Part shown: positions 32,891 through 41,522 of the stretch, piece after piece
Layout: every line of letters starts with the position of its first letter
Numbering within the stretch: the stretch's first letter is position 1
From: Cereibacter_A sp052244495
Lineage (GTDB): Bacteria > Pseudomonadota > Alphaproteobacteria > Rhodobacterales > Rhodobacteraceae
Direction: 5' to 3' (one strand)
Assembly (NCBI GenBank): GCA_052244495.1
Contig: JBQPXH010000001.1
DNA length: 64,000 nt
Notes under the pieces: generated by a model
Database searches by the model: none
The model's input: only the letters and a program-made list of their open reading frames with translations
Told to the model about the DNA's origin: nothing
Made by a program: the position numbers and the translations under genes

Positions 32891-32926
32891 AAGCGGCACG
32901 GGGCAACCCGGGGCCGCTTTTCCTTT
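32891..32926 (+). terminator. intrinsic terminator or attenuator in the GTA leader
   Basis: Outer stem AAGCGGC (32891-32897) with GCCGCTT (32913-32919), inner stem CGGG/CCCG closed by a GCAA tetraloop, then TTTTCCTTT. It ends mltG transcripts, but it also lies between the two promoter-like elements and the first GTA gene. Confidence 0.75.
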
Positions 32927-32962
32927 GGCCGGTCGAACCTCGGGAGGCGGAAGCAGCAGCGC

Positions 32963-33280
32963 ATGACGATCGTCAACAAACCCCCGCCGGTGGATCTGCT
33001 GGCGGAGACGGAGGAGCTTTATCGCGAGGCGGCCGAGGATCTCGTCCGCGCCCGCAGGAAGCTGTCGGAGGGCCGGACCGAGGAAGTTCGCGCCGCCGTT
33101 CAGGCGGTGAAGGACCTGAAGGCCGCACTTCAACTGGTGATGGATGAGAGGGCGAGGGTTGAAAAGCTACGCAGAACCGCGGGCGGCATCGTGCACGACT
33201 ACGCCCTCGACTTCGAGGCGGCCAGAGTTGAGATCGGGCGCCGCCTGGCTCGCCTCCGCGACGCCGGCCATTGTGGATGA
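32963..33280 (+). CDS. GTA g1: small terminase subunit
   Basis: 105-residue, highly charged, helical protein at the head of the gene transfer agent cluster. In Rhodobacter capsulatus GTA the first gene encodes the small terminase that presents DNA to the packaging motor. The ATG at 32963 gives TIVNKPPPVDLLAETEEL followed by coiled-coil-like Glu/Arg/Leu repeats. An upstream in-frame start at 32819 would span the terminator and is rejected. It overlaps g2 by 8 bases. Confidence 0.82.
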   Translation: MTIVNKPPPVDLLAETEELYREAAEDLVRARRKLSEGRTEEVRAAVQAVKDLKAALQLVMDERARVEKLRRTAGGIVHDYALDFEAARVEIGRRLARLRDAGHCG

Positions 33281-34571
33281 GTTTCTCGGGCAGTTGAGCG
33301 CGAACGCGCTTCTGTCGCTGCCCTGGATGTTCGAGTTCTGGGCGTTACCGCACCAGCTTCCTCCCGTGGGCAGCTGGAAGAGCTGGGTGGTGATGGGCGG
33401 CCGCGGCGCCGGCAAGACGCGGGCGGGTGCCGAATGGGTGCGATCCGAGGTGGAAGGTGCAAAGCCCGGCGATCCGGGTCGGTCGCGCCATGTGGCGCTG
33501 GTGGGCGAGACCATCGACCAGGCGCGGGAAGTCATGGTCTTCGGCGAGAGCGGCATCCTCGCCTGCTCGCCGCCGGACCGGCGGCCGGAATGGGAGGCGG
33601 GACGAAGGCGCCTTGTCTGGCCCAATGGCGCGGTGGCGCAGGTCTTCTCGGCGCATGATCCCGAGAGCCTCCGCGGTCCGCAGTTCGACGCCGCCTGGGC
33701 CGACGAACTGGCGAAATGGGCGCATTCGGAGGAAGCTTGGGACATGTTGCAGTTCTCGCTGCGGCTGGGAGACCAGCCTCGGCAGGTGGTGACGACGACG
33801 CCCCGCAACGTGCCGGTGCTGCGTCACATCCTCGACAATCCCTCGACGGTGGTCACCCACGCGCCGACGGAGGCCAACCGGGCCTATCTCGCGCGGTCCT
33901 TCCTCGAGGAGGTTCACGCCCGTTACGACGGCACGCGGCTTGGACGACAGGAACTGGAAGGGCAGCTGCTGGAGGATTCGGAAGGCGCGCTCTGGACCAC
34001 GGAGCAGATCGAGGCGCTGCGGACGGACAAGGCCGGGCCGCTCGACCGGACCGTGGTGGCGGTCGATCCGCCGGTGACCGGGCACGAGGGGTCGGACGAA
34101 TGCGGAATCGTGGTCGTGGGCGCGCGCATGGGTGGACCTCCGCAGGACTGGGAAGCTGTGGTGCTGGAAGATGCCTCCGTCCGTGCTGCGAGCCCCGATC
34201 GGTGGGCACGCGCGGCACTCGAGGCCATGCGTCGGCATGATGCAGACCGGCTTGTCGCCGAGGTGAACCAGGGCGGGGATCTCGTCGAGGCGGTCATCCG
34301 TCAGATCGATCCTCTGGTGCCGTTCCGTGCCGTCCATGCCTCGCGCGGGAAGGCTGCGCGGGCCGAGCCCGTGGCGGCGCTTTACGAGCAGGGACGGGTG
34401 CGGCACCTGCGGGGGCTGGGTGAGCTTGAGGACCAGATGTGCCGGATGACGCTGCGCGGCTTTGAGGGCCGCGGCTCGCCGGACCGGATGGATGCGCTGG
34501 TCTGGGCGCTGACCGACCTGATGATCGAGCCCGCGCGGGCCTGGATCAACCCGAGGATGCGCCTGCTCTGA
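33273..34571 (+). CDS. GTA g2: large terminase (packaging ATPase/nuclease)
   Basis: Drives DNA into GTA heads and cuts it at headful length. From the GTG at 33273 it has 432 residues: Walker A-like GGRGAGKTRAGAEW, Walker B region FDAAWADELAKW, coupling motif TTTPR, and RNase H-like nuclease motifs VVAVDPPV and DRMDALVWAL. The frame is open further upstream, but the GTG overlapping the g1 stop is the natural start. Confidence 0.95.
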   Translation: MDEFLGQLSANALLSLPWMFEFWALPHQLPPVGSWKSWVVMGGRGAGKTRAGAEWVRSEVEGAKPGDPGRSRHVALVGETIDQAREVMVFGESGILACSPPDRRPEWEAGRRRLVWPNGAVAQVFSAHDPESLRGPQFDAAWADELAKWAHSEEAWDMLQFSLRLGDQPRQVVTTTPRNVPVLRHILDNPSTVVTHAPTEANRAYLARSFLEEVHARYDGTRLGRQELEGQLLEDSEGALWTTEQIEALRTDKAGPLDRTVVAVDPPVTGHEGSDECGIVVVGARMGGPPQDWEAVVLEDASVRAASPDRWARAALEAMRRHDADRLVAEVNQGGDLVEAVIRQIDPLVPFRAVHASRGKAARAEPVAALYEQGRVRHLRGLGELEDQMCRMTLRGFEGRGSPDRMDALVWALTDLMIEPARAWINPRMRLL

Positions 34572-34653
34572 AACCGCCTTCCGTGGCGGAGTGATCCGCG
34601 GCCGCTGCCGCGGAGCGATGGCGCATGTCCGTGCGACAAAGGAGTTCTTGCCG

Positions 34654-35820
34654 ATGCTGTTCGACTTCCTGAGGAAGCCTGCCCCCGTGCCCGAGCGCAA
34701 GGCCTCGGCCACCGGCCCGGTGATGGGCTGGAGCACGGGGCGCGTGGCCTGGAGCGCGCGGGATACCGTGTCGCTGACGCGCAACGGGTTTCTGGGCAAT
34801 CCGATCGCCTTCCGTTCGGTGAAGCTCATCTCGGAGGCGGCTGCGGCCCTGCCCTTGGTGCTGCAGGACGCTGGTCGCCGGTACGACAGCCACCCGATGC
34901 TGGAGCTGATCGCGCGGCCGAACCCGCTGCAGGGACGGGCAGAGCTGCTCGAGGCCCTCTATGCCCAGCTCATGCTGACCGGGAACGCCTATCTCGAGGC
35001 GGTGCCGGGCCTGTCGCGGCTGCCGGGAGAACTGCATCTGTTGCGCTCGGACCGGATGAGCCTTGTTCCGGGGCCGGATGGCTGGCCCGTGGCCTATGAC
35101 TACTCGGTTGGCGGGCGGCGGATCCGCTTCGACATGACCGGCGAAAGGCCGATCTGCCATATCAGGACCTTTCACCCGCAGGACGATCACTACGGCTTCT
35201 CGCCGCTGCAGGCAGCCGCCGTGGCGCTCGACGTGCATGTGGCGGCGTCCGCCTGGTCCAAGGCGCTGCTGGACAACGCCGCGCGCCCGTCCGGAGCCAT
35301 CGTCTATCGCGGAGCGGATGGACAGGGTTCGCTCTCGGCAGAGCAATACGACCGGCTGGTGGGCGAGATCGAAGCCAACCATCAGGGCGCGAGGAACGCC
35401 GGAAGGCCGATGCTGCTGGAAGGCGGGCTCGACTGGAAGCCGATGGGTTTCTCGCCCTCGGACATGGAGTTCCACACGACGAAGGAGGCCGCGGCGCGCG
35501 AGATCGCCATCGCCTTCGGGGTGCCGCCGATGCTGCTCGGAATACCGGGCGAGGCGACCTACGCGAATTATCAGGAGGCGCATCGGGCCTTCTACCGGCT
35601 GACGGTGCTTCCGCTGGCCTCGAAGGTCACGGCCGCGATCTCGCATTGGCTGGTGGGATTCACCGGCGAGGCGGTGGAGTTGCGACCGGACCTCGACCAG
35701 GTGCCTGCGCTCGCCGAGGAGCGGGACCAGCAATGGTCGCGCGTGGCTGCGGCGGATTTCCTGACCGAAGCAGAGAAGCGGATGCTCCTTGGTCTGCCGA
35801 GGATTGCGGAGGGCGGGTGA
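34654..35820 (+). CDS. GTA g3: portal protein
   Basis: HK97-family portal that forms the DNA entry ring in the head. 388 residues, with the family stretch AFRSVKLISEAAAALPL near the N-terminus and FGVPPMLLGIPGEATYANY in the C-terminal half. ATG at 34654 is preceded by AAAGGAG at 9 bases. It lies 82 bases after the large terminase gene, in the standard head-gene order. Confidence 0.95.
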   Translation: MLFDFLRKPAPVPERKASATGPVMGWSTGRVAWSARDTVSLTRNGFLGNPIAFRSVKLISEAAAALPLVLQDAGRRYDSHPMLELIARPNPLQGRAELLEALYAQLMLTGNAYLEAVPGLSRLPGELHLLRSDRMSLVPGPDGWPVAYDYSVGGRRIRFDMTGERPICHIRTFHPQDDHYGFSPLQAAAVALDVHVAASAWSKALLDNAARPSGAIVYRGADGQGSLSAEQYDRLVGEIEANHQGARNAGRPMLLEGGLDWKPMGFSPSDMEFHTTKEAAAREIAIAFGVPPMLLGIPGEATYANYQEAHRAFYRLTVLPLASKVTAAISHWLVGFTGEAVELRPDLDQVPALAEERDQQWSRVAAADFLTEAEKRMLLGLPRIAEGG

Positions 35821-35821
35821 A

Positions 35822-36055
35822 ATGGATCAGGGCGGCTCGCGGTTTCTCTTCCAGAGTTTCGATGCGGCCCACGCGAGGATTGACGCCAACGAGCGCGTCG
35901 CAGGAGAGCGCTGGACCGCGCTCGATTTCCGGCTCGGCCGGATCGAGAACGGGCTGGAGCGGGTGGAGCAGCGGATGTGGCTCTGGCTTTACGGTGTTGC
36001 GGCCTTCCTGCTGATGCAGGGGGCCGAGGCCGTCGTGCGAGCCCTTTTGGAGTGA
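35822..36055 (+). CDS. GTA g3.5: small membrane-anchored head-region protein
   Basis: 77 residues. A short amphipathic region (LDFRLGRIENGLERVEQRM) is followed by one hydrophobic helix (WLWLYGVAAFLLMQ) near the C-terminus. Position between portal and protease matches g3.5 of Rhodobacter GTA. It starts one base after the portal stop. The biochemical role is not known to me beyond its association with head formation. Confidence 0.78.
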   Translation: MDQGGSRFLFQSFDAAHARIDANERVAGERWTALDFRLGRIENGLERVEQRMWLWLYGVAAFLLMQGAEAVVRALLE

Positions 36056-36059
36056 GCGG

Positions 36060-36623
36060 ATGAGGATGAGAGACGAGTTCGGTGCGCCCGAGCGGAAGTT
36101 CCACCGGCCCGAGACCGGGCTCGTTCTGTCGGAGGGTTCGATGATCGAGGGCTATGCATCGATCTTCGGACGGCCGGACAATGGTGGAGACGTGGTGGCG
36201 CGGGGGGCCTATGCCGTTTCGCTCGAGGCCATGAAGTCCCAGGGGCGGCGGGTGAAGATGCTCTGGCAGCACGATCCCGCCGAGGTGATCGGTGTCTGGG
36301 ACGAGGTGCACGAGGACGAGACGGGCCTCTGGGTCAAGGGGCGCATCCTGACGGAGATCGGCCGGGGCCGCGAGGCCGCCACGCTGATTGCGGCGGGGGC
36401 GATCGACGGCCTTTCGATCGGCTACCGCACCGTTCGCGCGGAGCGGGACACGAAGGGACACCGGGTGCTGACCGAGATCGAGCTGTGGGAGGTGTCGCTC
36501 GTCACCTTCCCGATGCTGCCCGAGGCGCGTGTCGCCTCCAAGGGCGAAGACCATGACGAGCTGGACTGGCGGGACATTGCCGAGCTCTTCGAGGATGCGC
36601 GGCTGAGCCTCTCCTGTTCCTGA
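36060..36623 (+). CDS. GTA g4: prohead protease
   Basis: Serine protease of the HK97 prohead family that trims the capsid protein during head maturation. 187 residues with the histidine motif MLWQHDPAEVIG and the serine motif AIDGLSIGYRT, then ELWEVSLVTFPMLPEA. It lies directly upstream of the capsid gene as in HK97-like phages. Confidence 0.94.
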   Translation: MRMRDEFGAPERKFHRPETGLVLSEGSMIEGYASIFGRPDNGGDVVARGAYAVSLEAMKSQGRRVKMLWQHDPAEVIGVWDEVHEDETGLWVKGRILTEIGRGREAATLIAAGAIDGLSIGYRTVRAERDTKGHRVLTEIELWEVSLVTFPMLPEARVASKGEDHDELDWRDIAELFEDARLSLSCS

Positions 36624-36655
36624 CCCGAACGATCACAAGCCAGAGGAAGACAAGA

Positions 36656-37852
36656 ATGACCGAGACCTGGGCTCGGGCCGGGACAGGCATGTCCGCAGGC
36701 CCCGACCCGGCCATGGAGGCAAAAGCCGCGATGGCCGGGTTTCTGAATGAAGTCAGATCCTTTCAGGATGAAGTGAAGAGTGCGTTGCAACAACAGGAAG
36801 AGCGTTTGACCATGCTGGACCGCAAAACCATGACCTACGGGCGCCCGGCGCTTTCGGCGGCGGCCGAGCAGGAGGTGCCGCACCGGAAGGCCTTCGGCTC
36901 CTATCTCCGCTCGGGCGACGACGACGGCCTTCGTGGTCTCGTCCTGGAGGGCAAGGCGATGACCACCTCGGTCGCCGCCGACGGTGGCTATCTGGTCGAT
37001 CCCCAGACGTCCGAGACGATCCGCTCGATGCTTGTCTCGACCGCCTCGATCCGTCAGATCGCCGGTGTCGTCAACGTCGAGGCCACGAGTTTCGACGTGC
37101 TGATCGACCGGACGGAGGTTGGCTCGGGCTGGGCCACCGAGACCAGCGCGATCAGCGACAGCGCGACGCCGACCATCGAGCGGATCTCGATCAAGCTGCA
37201 CGAACTGTCGGCGATGCCGAAGGCCAGCCAGCGCCTGCTGGACGACTCTGCCTTCGACGTCGAGGGCTGGCTGGCCGGAAAGATCGCGACGCGCTTCATT
37301 CGGGCCGAGAGCGCGGCCTTCGTCAGCGGCGACGGGACCGACAAGCCGCGGGGCTTCCTGGCTCCGACGAAGGTGGCCAACACCTCCTGGGCCTGGGGCA
37401 GCATCGGCTATGTCCCGTCGGGTGCTGCGAGCGACTTCCTCGCGTCGAACCCGGCCGACTGCATCATCAGCCTCATCTATTCGCTTGGCGCAGATTACCG
37501 GGCGAATGCGACCTTCGTGATGAATTCCAAGACGGCGGGCGCGGTGCGGAAGATGAAGGACTCGGATGGCCGGTTCCTCTGGTCCGACGGGCTGGCCGCG
37601 GCGGAGCCTGCGCGGCTGATGGGCTATCCGGTGCTGCTCTGCGAGGACATGCCGGACATCGCCGCGGGTGCCTATGCCATCGCATTCGGCGACTTTGCGG
37701 CTGGCTACACCATCGCCGAGCGTCCGGAGGTTCGGGTTCTGCGCGATCCCTTCTCGGCCAAGCCGCACGTTCTCTTCTACGCGACCAAGCGGGTCGGCGG
37801 CGACGTCACGGATTATGCGGCCATCAAGCTGCTGAAGATCGCGGTGTCCTGA
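36656..37852 (+). CDS. GTA g5: major capsid protein
   Basis: HK97-fold capsid subunit. 398 residues. The first 110 or so are a helical scaffold-like region (FLNEVRSFQDEVKSALQQQE) that should be removed by the g4 protease. The mature part runs through TTSVAADGGYLVDPQTSETI to the family ending FYATKRVGGDVTDYAAIKLL. The ATG at 36656 has a GAGGAAG site upstream. Tandem hairpins follow the stop codon. Confidence 0.96.
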   Translation: MTETWARAGTGMSAGPDPAMEAKAAMAGFLNEVRSFQDEVKSALQQQEERLTMLDRKTMTYGRPALSAAAEQEVPHRKAFGSYLRSGDDDGLRGLVLEGKAMTTSVAADGGYLVDPQTSETIRSMLVSTASIRQIAGVVNVEATSFDVLIDRTEVGSGWATETSAISDSATPTIERISIKLHELSAMPKASQRLLDDSAFDVEGWLAGKIATRFIRAESAAFVSGDGTDKPRGFLAPTKVANTSWAWGSIGYVPSGAASDFLASNPADCIISLIYSLGADYRANATFVMNSKTAGAVRKMKDSDGRFLWSDGLAAAEPARLMGYPVLLCEDMPDIAAGAYAIAFGDFAAGYTIAERPEVRVLRDPFSAKPHVLFYATKRVGGDVTDYAAIKLLKIAVS

Positions 37853-37867
37853 CGGGCATCGCGCAAT

Positions 37868-37916
37868 GCCGCCCCCGCGTGGGGCGGCGGGCGCGCGCCG
37901 GCCTTCCGGCGTGCGC
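37868..37916 (+). terminator. tandem hairpins after the capsid gene
   Basis: Hairpin A pairs GCCGCCCC (37868-37875) with GGGGCGGC (37881-37888). Hairpin B pairs GCGCGCGCCGG (37891-37901) with CCGGCGTGCGC (37906-37916), with one G-T pair. No T tract directly follows, so partial termination or mRNA 3'-end protection is more likely than full stop. Confidence 0.55.
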
Positions 37917-37943
37917 CTCCCTCGGGTTTTCGGAGGTCTTTCC

Positions 37944-38543
37944 ATGATGTTGATCGAGCAGACGCCGGTACCGGACGGCTCCTTGCCGATTGCCGAGATG
38001 AAGGAGCATCTGCGTCTCGGCAGCGGGTTTGCCGATGAGGGGCTGCAGGACGGCCTGCTCGCCCGAGTCCTTCGCGCTGCGATGACGAGCATCGAAGGGC
38101 GCACTGGCAAGGTGCTGCTTTCGCATCGCTTCCTGATGGTGCTCGACGACTGGCGCACCGAGGAGGCGCAGGCACTGCCGGTGGCACCGGTAAGCGAAGT
38201 GGTCTCTGTCACTCTGGTTGACGGGGCGGAACGCATGCTGCCGGTAGCGCCCAGCCTGTGGCGGCTCGTGCGGGACCAGCATCGTCCCAAGCTGATGCCA
38301 CGGGTGGCACTGCTGCCGACCGTGCCGGACGACGGGCGGATCGAGATCCTCTTCGAGGCGGGCTTCGGCCCGAGATGGTCCGACATCCCGTCGGATCTCT
38401 CTCTGGCGGTGATGCTGCTCGCCGCCGAGTTCTACGAGAACCGTTACGAGCCGGGAACCGGTGGGGGCGGCTTGCCCGTATGCGTCACCGGCCTGATCGA
38501 GCGCTGGCGGACGGTGCGCGTCCTCGGCGGAGGAGCCGCATGA
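37944..38543 (+). CDS. GTA g6: head-tail connector (adaptor)
   Basis: 199 residues of the phage gp6-like connector family, which adds a ring below the portal. Recognisable are the N-terminal IAEMKEHLRLGSGFADEGLQ and the C-terminal SDLSLAVMLLAAEFYENR region. The ATG at 37944 (ATGATG) is preceded by GGAGG. It overlaps g7 by 4 bases. Confidence 0.88.
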   Translation: MMLIEQTPVPDGSLPIAEMKEHLRLGSGFADEGLQDGLLARVLRAAMTSIEGRTGKVLLSHRFLMVLDDWRTEEAQALPVAPVSEVVSVTLVDGAERMLPVAPSLWRLVRDQHRPKLMPRVALLPTVPDDGRIEILFEAGFGPRWSDIPSDLSLAVMLLAAEFYENRYEPGTGGGGLPVCVTGLIERWRTVRVLGGGAA

Positions 38544-38878
38544 TGCGCGAGATGCTCAACCGCAGGCTGGTGCTCGAGGCTCCGCTCGCCGAGGACGACG
38601 GTGCGGGCGGCAGTCTCGTTGCCTGGGCCGGTCTCGGCACGCTCTGGGCCCGGATCGAGGGCGGGACGGGTCGCGAGGTGGCAGCCGTGGAAATTCCCGT
38701 GGGGTCGGTGCCTCTCAGGATCACGGTGCGGGCGTCGCCGATGGGATCGATGGCGCGGCCGGAAGCGGGGCAGAGGTTTCGGGAGGGCAGACGGACCTAT
38801 CCGATCCTTGCCGTGACCGAAAAGGACGCGGGCGGCCGCTACCTCACCTGCTTCGCGCGCGAGGAGGATCCGGCATGA
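38540..38878 (+). CDS. GTA g7: head-tail joining (stopper) protein
   Basis: 112-residue protein of the head-closure/adaptor type: LNRRLVLEAPLAEDDGAGG, then LWARIEGGTGREV and an ending GGRYLTCFAREED, as in SPP1 gp16-like stoppers. Coupled to g6 and g8 by ATGA overlaps. Assignment rests on sequence character and on the fixed gene order of Rhodobacter GTA. Confidence 0.85.
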   Translation: MMREMLNRRLVLEAPLAEDDGAGGSLVAWAGLGTLWARIEGGTGREVAAVEIPVGSVPLRITVRASPMGSMARPEAGQRFREGRRTYPILAVTEKDAGGRYLTCFAREEDPA

Positions 38879-39273
38879 GCTATGGCGGCGCGGCCGCTCT
38901 TCAGGCGGCCCTCTTTCAGCGGCTCGCCACATGGCCGGAGCTTTCGGGAGTGCCGCTTCACGATGCGGTTCCGCAGGCAGGCGGTCGCGGCACCTGGGTC
39001 CTGATTGGCCCCGAGGACGTGCGGGACGCATCGGACGGAACAGGTGGCGGTACCGAACACCGCTTTACCGTCAGCGTGATATCGGAGGCAGCCGGCTTCC
39101 TTGGTGCCAAGCGGATCGCCGGGACGATCTCGGATGCACTGGTGGACGCCCCGCTCGAATTGGCGCGCGGGCGGCTCGTGGGATTGCGTTTCCTGAGGGC
39201 GGCGGCGCGCCGGCTCGGCTCGGGCAGCGCGCGACGGATCGACATGACATTCCGCGCGAGGATCGAGGACTGA
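38875..39273 (+). CDS. GTA g8: tail terminator (DUF3168 family)
   Basis: 132 residues with the DUF3168-type pattern ALQAALFQRLATWPEL, GGRGTWVLIGPE and a central HRFTVSVISEAAGF strand. The family caps the tail tube in siphovirus-like particles. Starts in the ATGA overlap with g7 and is followed after 31 bases by the tail tube gene. Confidence 0.88.
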   Translation: MSYGGAAALQAALFQRLATWPELSGVPLHDAVPQAGGRGTWVLIGPEDVRDASDGTGGGTEHRFTVSVISEAAGFLGAKRIAGTISDALVDAPLELARGRLVGLRFLRAAARRLGSGSARRIDMTFRARIED

Positions 39274-39304
39274 ACGCGGGCGCCTGACATCAAGGAGAAA
39301 ACGC

Positions 39305-39718
39305 ATGGGCGTGCAGAATGGAAAGGACCTGCTGGTCAAGGTGGACCTCACCGGCGGCGGCGGGTTCGAGACGATGGCGGGCCTTCGGGCAACGCGCATC
39401 AGCTTCAACGCGGAGACCGTGGACGTGACTTCGCTCGAAAGTCAGGGCGGCTGGCGCGAACTTCTGGCAGGGGCCGGCGTGAAGTCAGCCTCGATATCGG
39501 GGTCGGGCGTCTTTCGCGACGCCGAGACCGACGAACGGGCGCGAGCCCTCTTCTTCGCCGGCGAGGCACCGCGGTTTCAGGTGGTCATTCCGAGCTTCGG
39601 GATTGTCGAGGGCCCCTTCCTGATCTCCGGCATCGAATATGCTGGCAGCCACAATGGCGAGGCCACCTACGAGATGACCCTCGCCTCGGCGGGCAAGCTG
39701 ATCTTCACGGCGCTCTGA
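39305..39718 (+). CDS. GTA g9: major tail tube protein
   Basis: 137 residues, beta-rich, of the phage major tail protein family: NGKDLLVKVDLTG at the start, TVDVTSLESQGGWRELL in the middle and NGEATYEMTLASAGKL at the end. Forms stacked rings in the tail. ATG at 39305 has AAGGAG upstream. The stop shares one base with the g10 start. Confidence 0.92.
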   Translation: MGVQNGKDLLVKVDLTGGGGFETMAGLRATRISFNAETVDVTSLESQGGWRELLAGAGVKSASISGSGVFRDAETDERARALFFAGEAPRFQVVIPSFGIVEGPFLISGIEYAGSHNGEATYEMTLASAGKLIFTAL

Positions 39719-40035
39719 TGGCCAATCCATGGACGGGGGAAGTGGAGATCTGGCTCGATGGCCGGTGCCACAGCGGCAAGCTCACGCTGGGAGCGCTTGC
39801 GGAACTGGAAGCCGGACTGGGCGCGGACAGTCTGATCTCCCTCGCGGAGCGCTTCGAGCGGCGATCCTTTTCGGCCCGAGACGTGCTTGCCGTGCTGGTG
39901 GCGGGGCTGCGCGGAGGAGGGTGGCAGGGCTCGGCAGAGGATCTCCGGCATGCGGATGTGGGCGGCGGTCCGCTCGGTGCGGCCCGAGCAGCGGCGGAGC
40001 TTCTCGCGCGGGCCTTCGCGCTTCCCGAGGACTGA
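39718..40035 (+). CDS. GTA g10: tail assembly protein
   Basis: 105 residues of the GTA gp10 family, starting ANPWTGEVEIWLDG and rich in helix after that. In lambda-like systems the genes between tail tube and tape measure encode tail assembly chaperones, and this gene and g10.1 occupy that position. Function is inferred from position. Confidence 0.85.
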   Translation: MANPWTGEVEIWLDGRCHSGKLTLGALAELEAGLGADSLISLAERFERRSFSARDVLAVLVAGLRGGGWQGSAEDLRHADVGGGPLGAARAAAELLARAFALPED

Positions 40036-40036
40036 G

Positions 40037-40237
40037 ATGAGTGGGCTGGACTGGCCCGCGCTCCTGCGAGCAGGCATCCAGGGTCTGCGGCTTTCGCCCG
40101 AGGAGTTCTGGCGCCTGACGCCGGCCGAACTGAGGATCATGCTGGGGGCGGCCGCGTCGCCGCCCCTGTCGCGTGCGCGGCTGCAGGAACTGCTGCGCGC
40201 CTATCCGGACCTGCAAAAGGAGCGGGATGATGGCTGA
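40037..40237 (+). CDS. GTA g10.1: small phage tail assembly chaperone-like protein
   Basis: 66 residues. The sequence LRLSPEEFWRLTPAELRIML is the hallmark of small tail assembly chaperones in GTA and related phages. ATG at 40037 is 1 base after the g10 stop. It ends inside the start of g11. Confidence 0.85.
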   Translation: MSGLDWPALLRAGIQGLRLSPEEFWRLTPAELRIMLGAAASPPLSRARLQELLRAYPDLQKERDDG

Positions 40238-40880
40238 CATGGAAACGCTCGAGGATCAGGTGGCCGCGCTCGAGACCACCTTGGGAGGTGCCGCCGGGAT
40301 GACCGCCGCCTTCGAAGCCGAGCTTGCGCGGATGCGGGACTCGATGCTGTTCACCAGCCGCGAAGTCGACCGTCTGTCCAGCGGGGTCGGCACCGGCCTG
40401 CGACATGCGTTCGAGGGCGTGGTCTTTGATGGCATGAAATTGTCGGATGCCATGCAGGGCCTTGCCCAGTCGATCTCGCGCACGGTGTATTCGGTGGCGA
40501 TGAGGCCGGTGCAGGATGCGGTGTCAGGCTTCGTCGCGAACGGGCTCAACTCGATCCTCGGCGGGCTTCTGCCCTTCTCGGAAGGGGCGGCCTTCTCGCA
40601 GGGAAGGGTGATGCCCTTTGCGCGCGGAGGCGTGGTCGCGGGTGCGACCGCCTTTCCCCTTCGCGGCGCCACGGGCCTGATGGGCGAGGCGGGGCCCGAA
40701 GCCATCCTGCCTCTTGCGCGCGGTGCGGACGGGCGGCTCGGCGTTCAGGCGGGCGGCGGGCGCGCCGTCCAGGTTGTGATGAACGTGGCCACGCCCGACG
40801 TGCGGGGTTTTGAACGCAGCCGAGGCCAGATCGCCGCACAAGTGAGCCGGATGCTCTCGCGCGGGCAGCGGAACGGATAG
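40227..40880 (+). CDS. GTA g11: tape measure protein
   Basis: 217 residues, short for a tape measure but normal for the stubby Rhodobacter GTA tail. N-terminal coiled region (TLEDQVAALETTLGGAAGM), a central GVGTGLRHAFEGVVFDGM segment, a glycine-rich hydrophobic stretch, and the GLMGEAGPEAILPL motif shared with many tape measure proteins. ATGATG start at 40227, with AAAAGGA upstream, overlaps g10.1. Confidence 0.9.
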   Translation: MMADMETLEDQVAALETTLGGAAGMTAAFEAELARMRDSMLFTSREVDRLSSGVGTGLRHAFEGVVFDGMKLSDAMQGLAQSISRTVYSVAMRPVQDAVSGFVANGLNSILGGLLPFSEGAAFSQGRVMPFARGGVVAGATAFPLRGATGLMGEAGPEAILPLARGADGRLGVQAGGGRAVQVVMNVATPDVRGFERSRGQIAAQVSRMLSRGQRNG

Positions 40881-40889
40881 GGGGAGGCA

Positions 40890-41522
40890 ATGGGTTTTCA
40901 CGAAGTGCGGTTTCCGACCAACCTCAGCTTCGGCTCTGTTGGTGGGCCCGAGCGGCGAACCGAGATCGTCACGCTTGTCAACGGGTTCGAGGAGAGAAAC
41001 AGCCTCTGGGCACATTCCCGGCGCCGCTACGATGCGGGCGTCGCGCTTCGTTCGCTCGACGATGTGGAGGCGTTGCTTGCTTTCTTCGAGGCGCGGCGCG
41101 GCCAACTCTACGGCTTTCGCTGGAAGGATTGGGCCGACTTCCGGTCGTGCTCGGCCGGAGGGGAGCCGGAGGCACGGGACCAGTTGATCGGGACGGGGGA
41201 CGGCAGCCAGCGGCAGTTCACCTTGACCAAGACCTACCGGTCCGGTGCCGAGCGCTATGTCCGGCCCGTGACGAAGCCGGTCGTCGGCTCGGTCGCGGTC
41301 GCGGTCGGGGGCGTGGCGCTCGGACTGCACGAGGGTTTTTCGGTCGATGCGACGACGGGACTTGTGACTCTGGCGTCAGCCCCGGCGGCCGGTGCGCCGG
41401 TGACCGCCGGATACGAATTCGATGTTCCGGTCAGGTTCGACACAGACCGCATCCAGATCTCGATGGCTTCTTTCCAGGCGGGCGAGGTTCCGAGTGTACC
41501 GGTGATGGAGGTTCGGATCTGA
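40890..41522 (+). CDS. GTA g12: distal tail protein (DUF2460)
   Basis: 210 residues with the DUF2460 N-terminus FHEVRFPTNLSFGSVGG and RRRYDAGVALRSLDD, then FRWKDWADFRS. The family forms the distal tail ring linking tube and baseplate. Its stop overlaps the g13 ATG. Confidence 0.93.
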   Translation: MGFHEVRFPTNLSFGSVGGPERRTEIVTLVNGFEERNSLWAHSRRRYDAGVALRSLDDVEALLAFFEARRGQLYGFRWKDWADFRSCSAGGEPEARDQLIGTGDGSQRQFTLTKTYRSGAERYVRPVTKPVVGSVAVAVGGVALGLHEGFSVDATTGLVTLASAPAAGAPVTAGYEFDVPVRFDTDRIQISMASFQAGEVPSVPVMEVRI

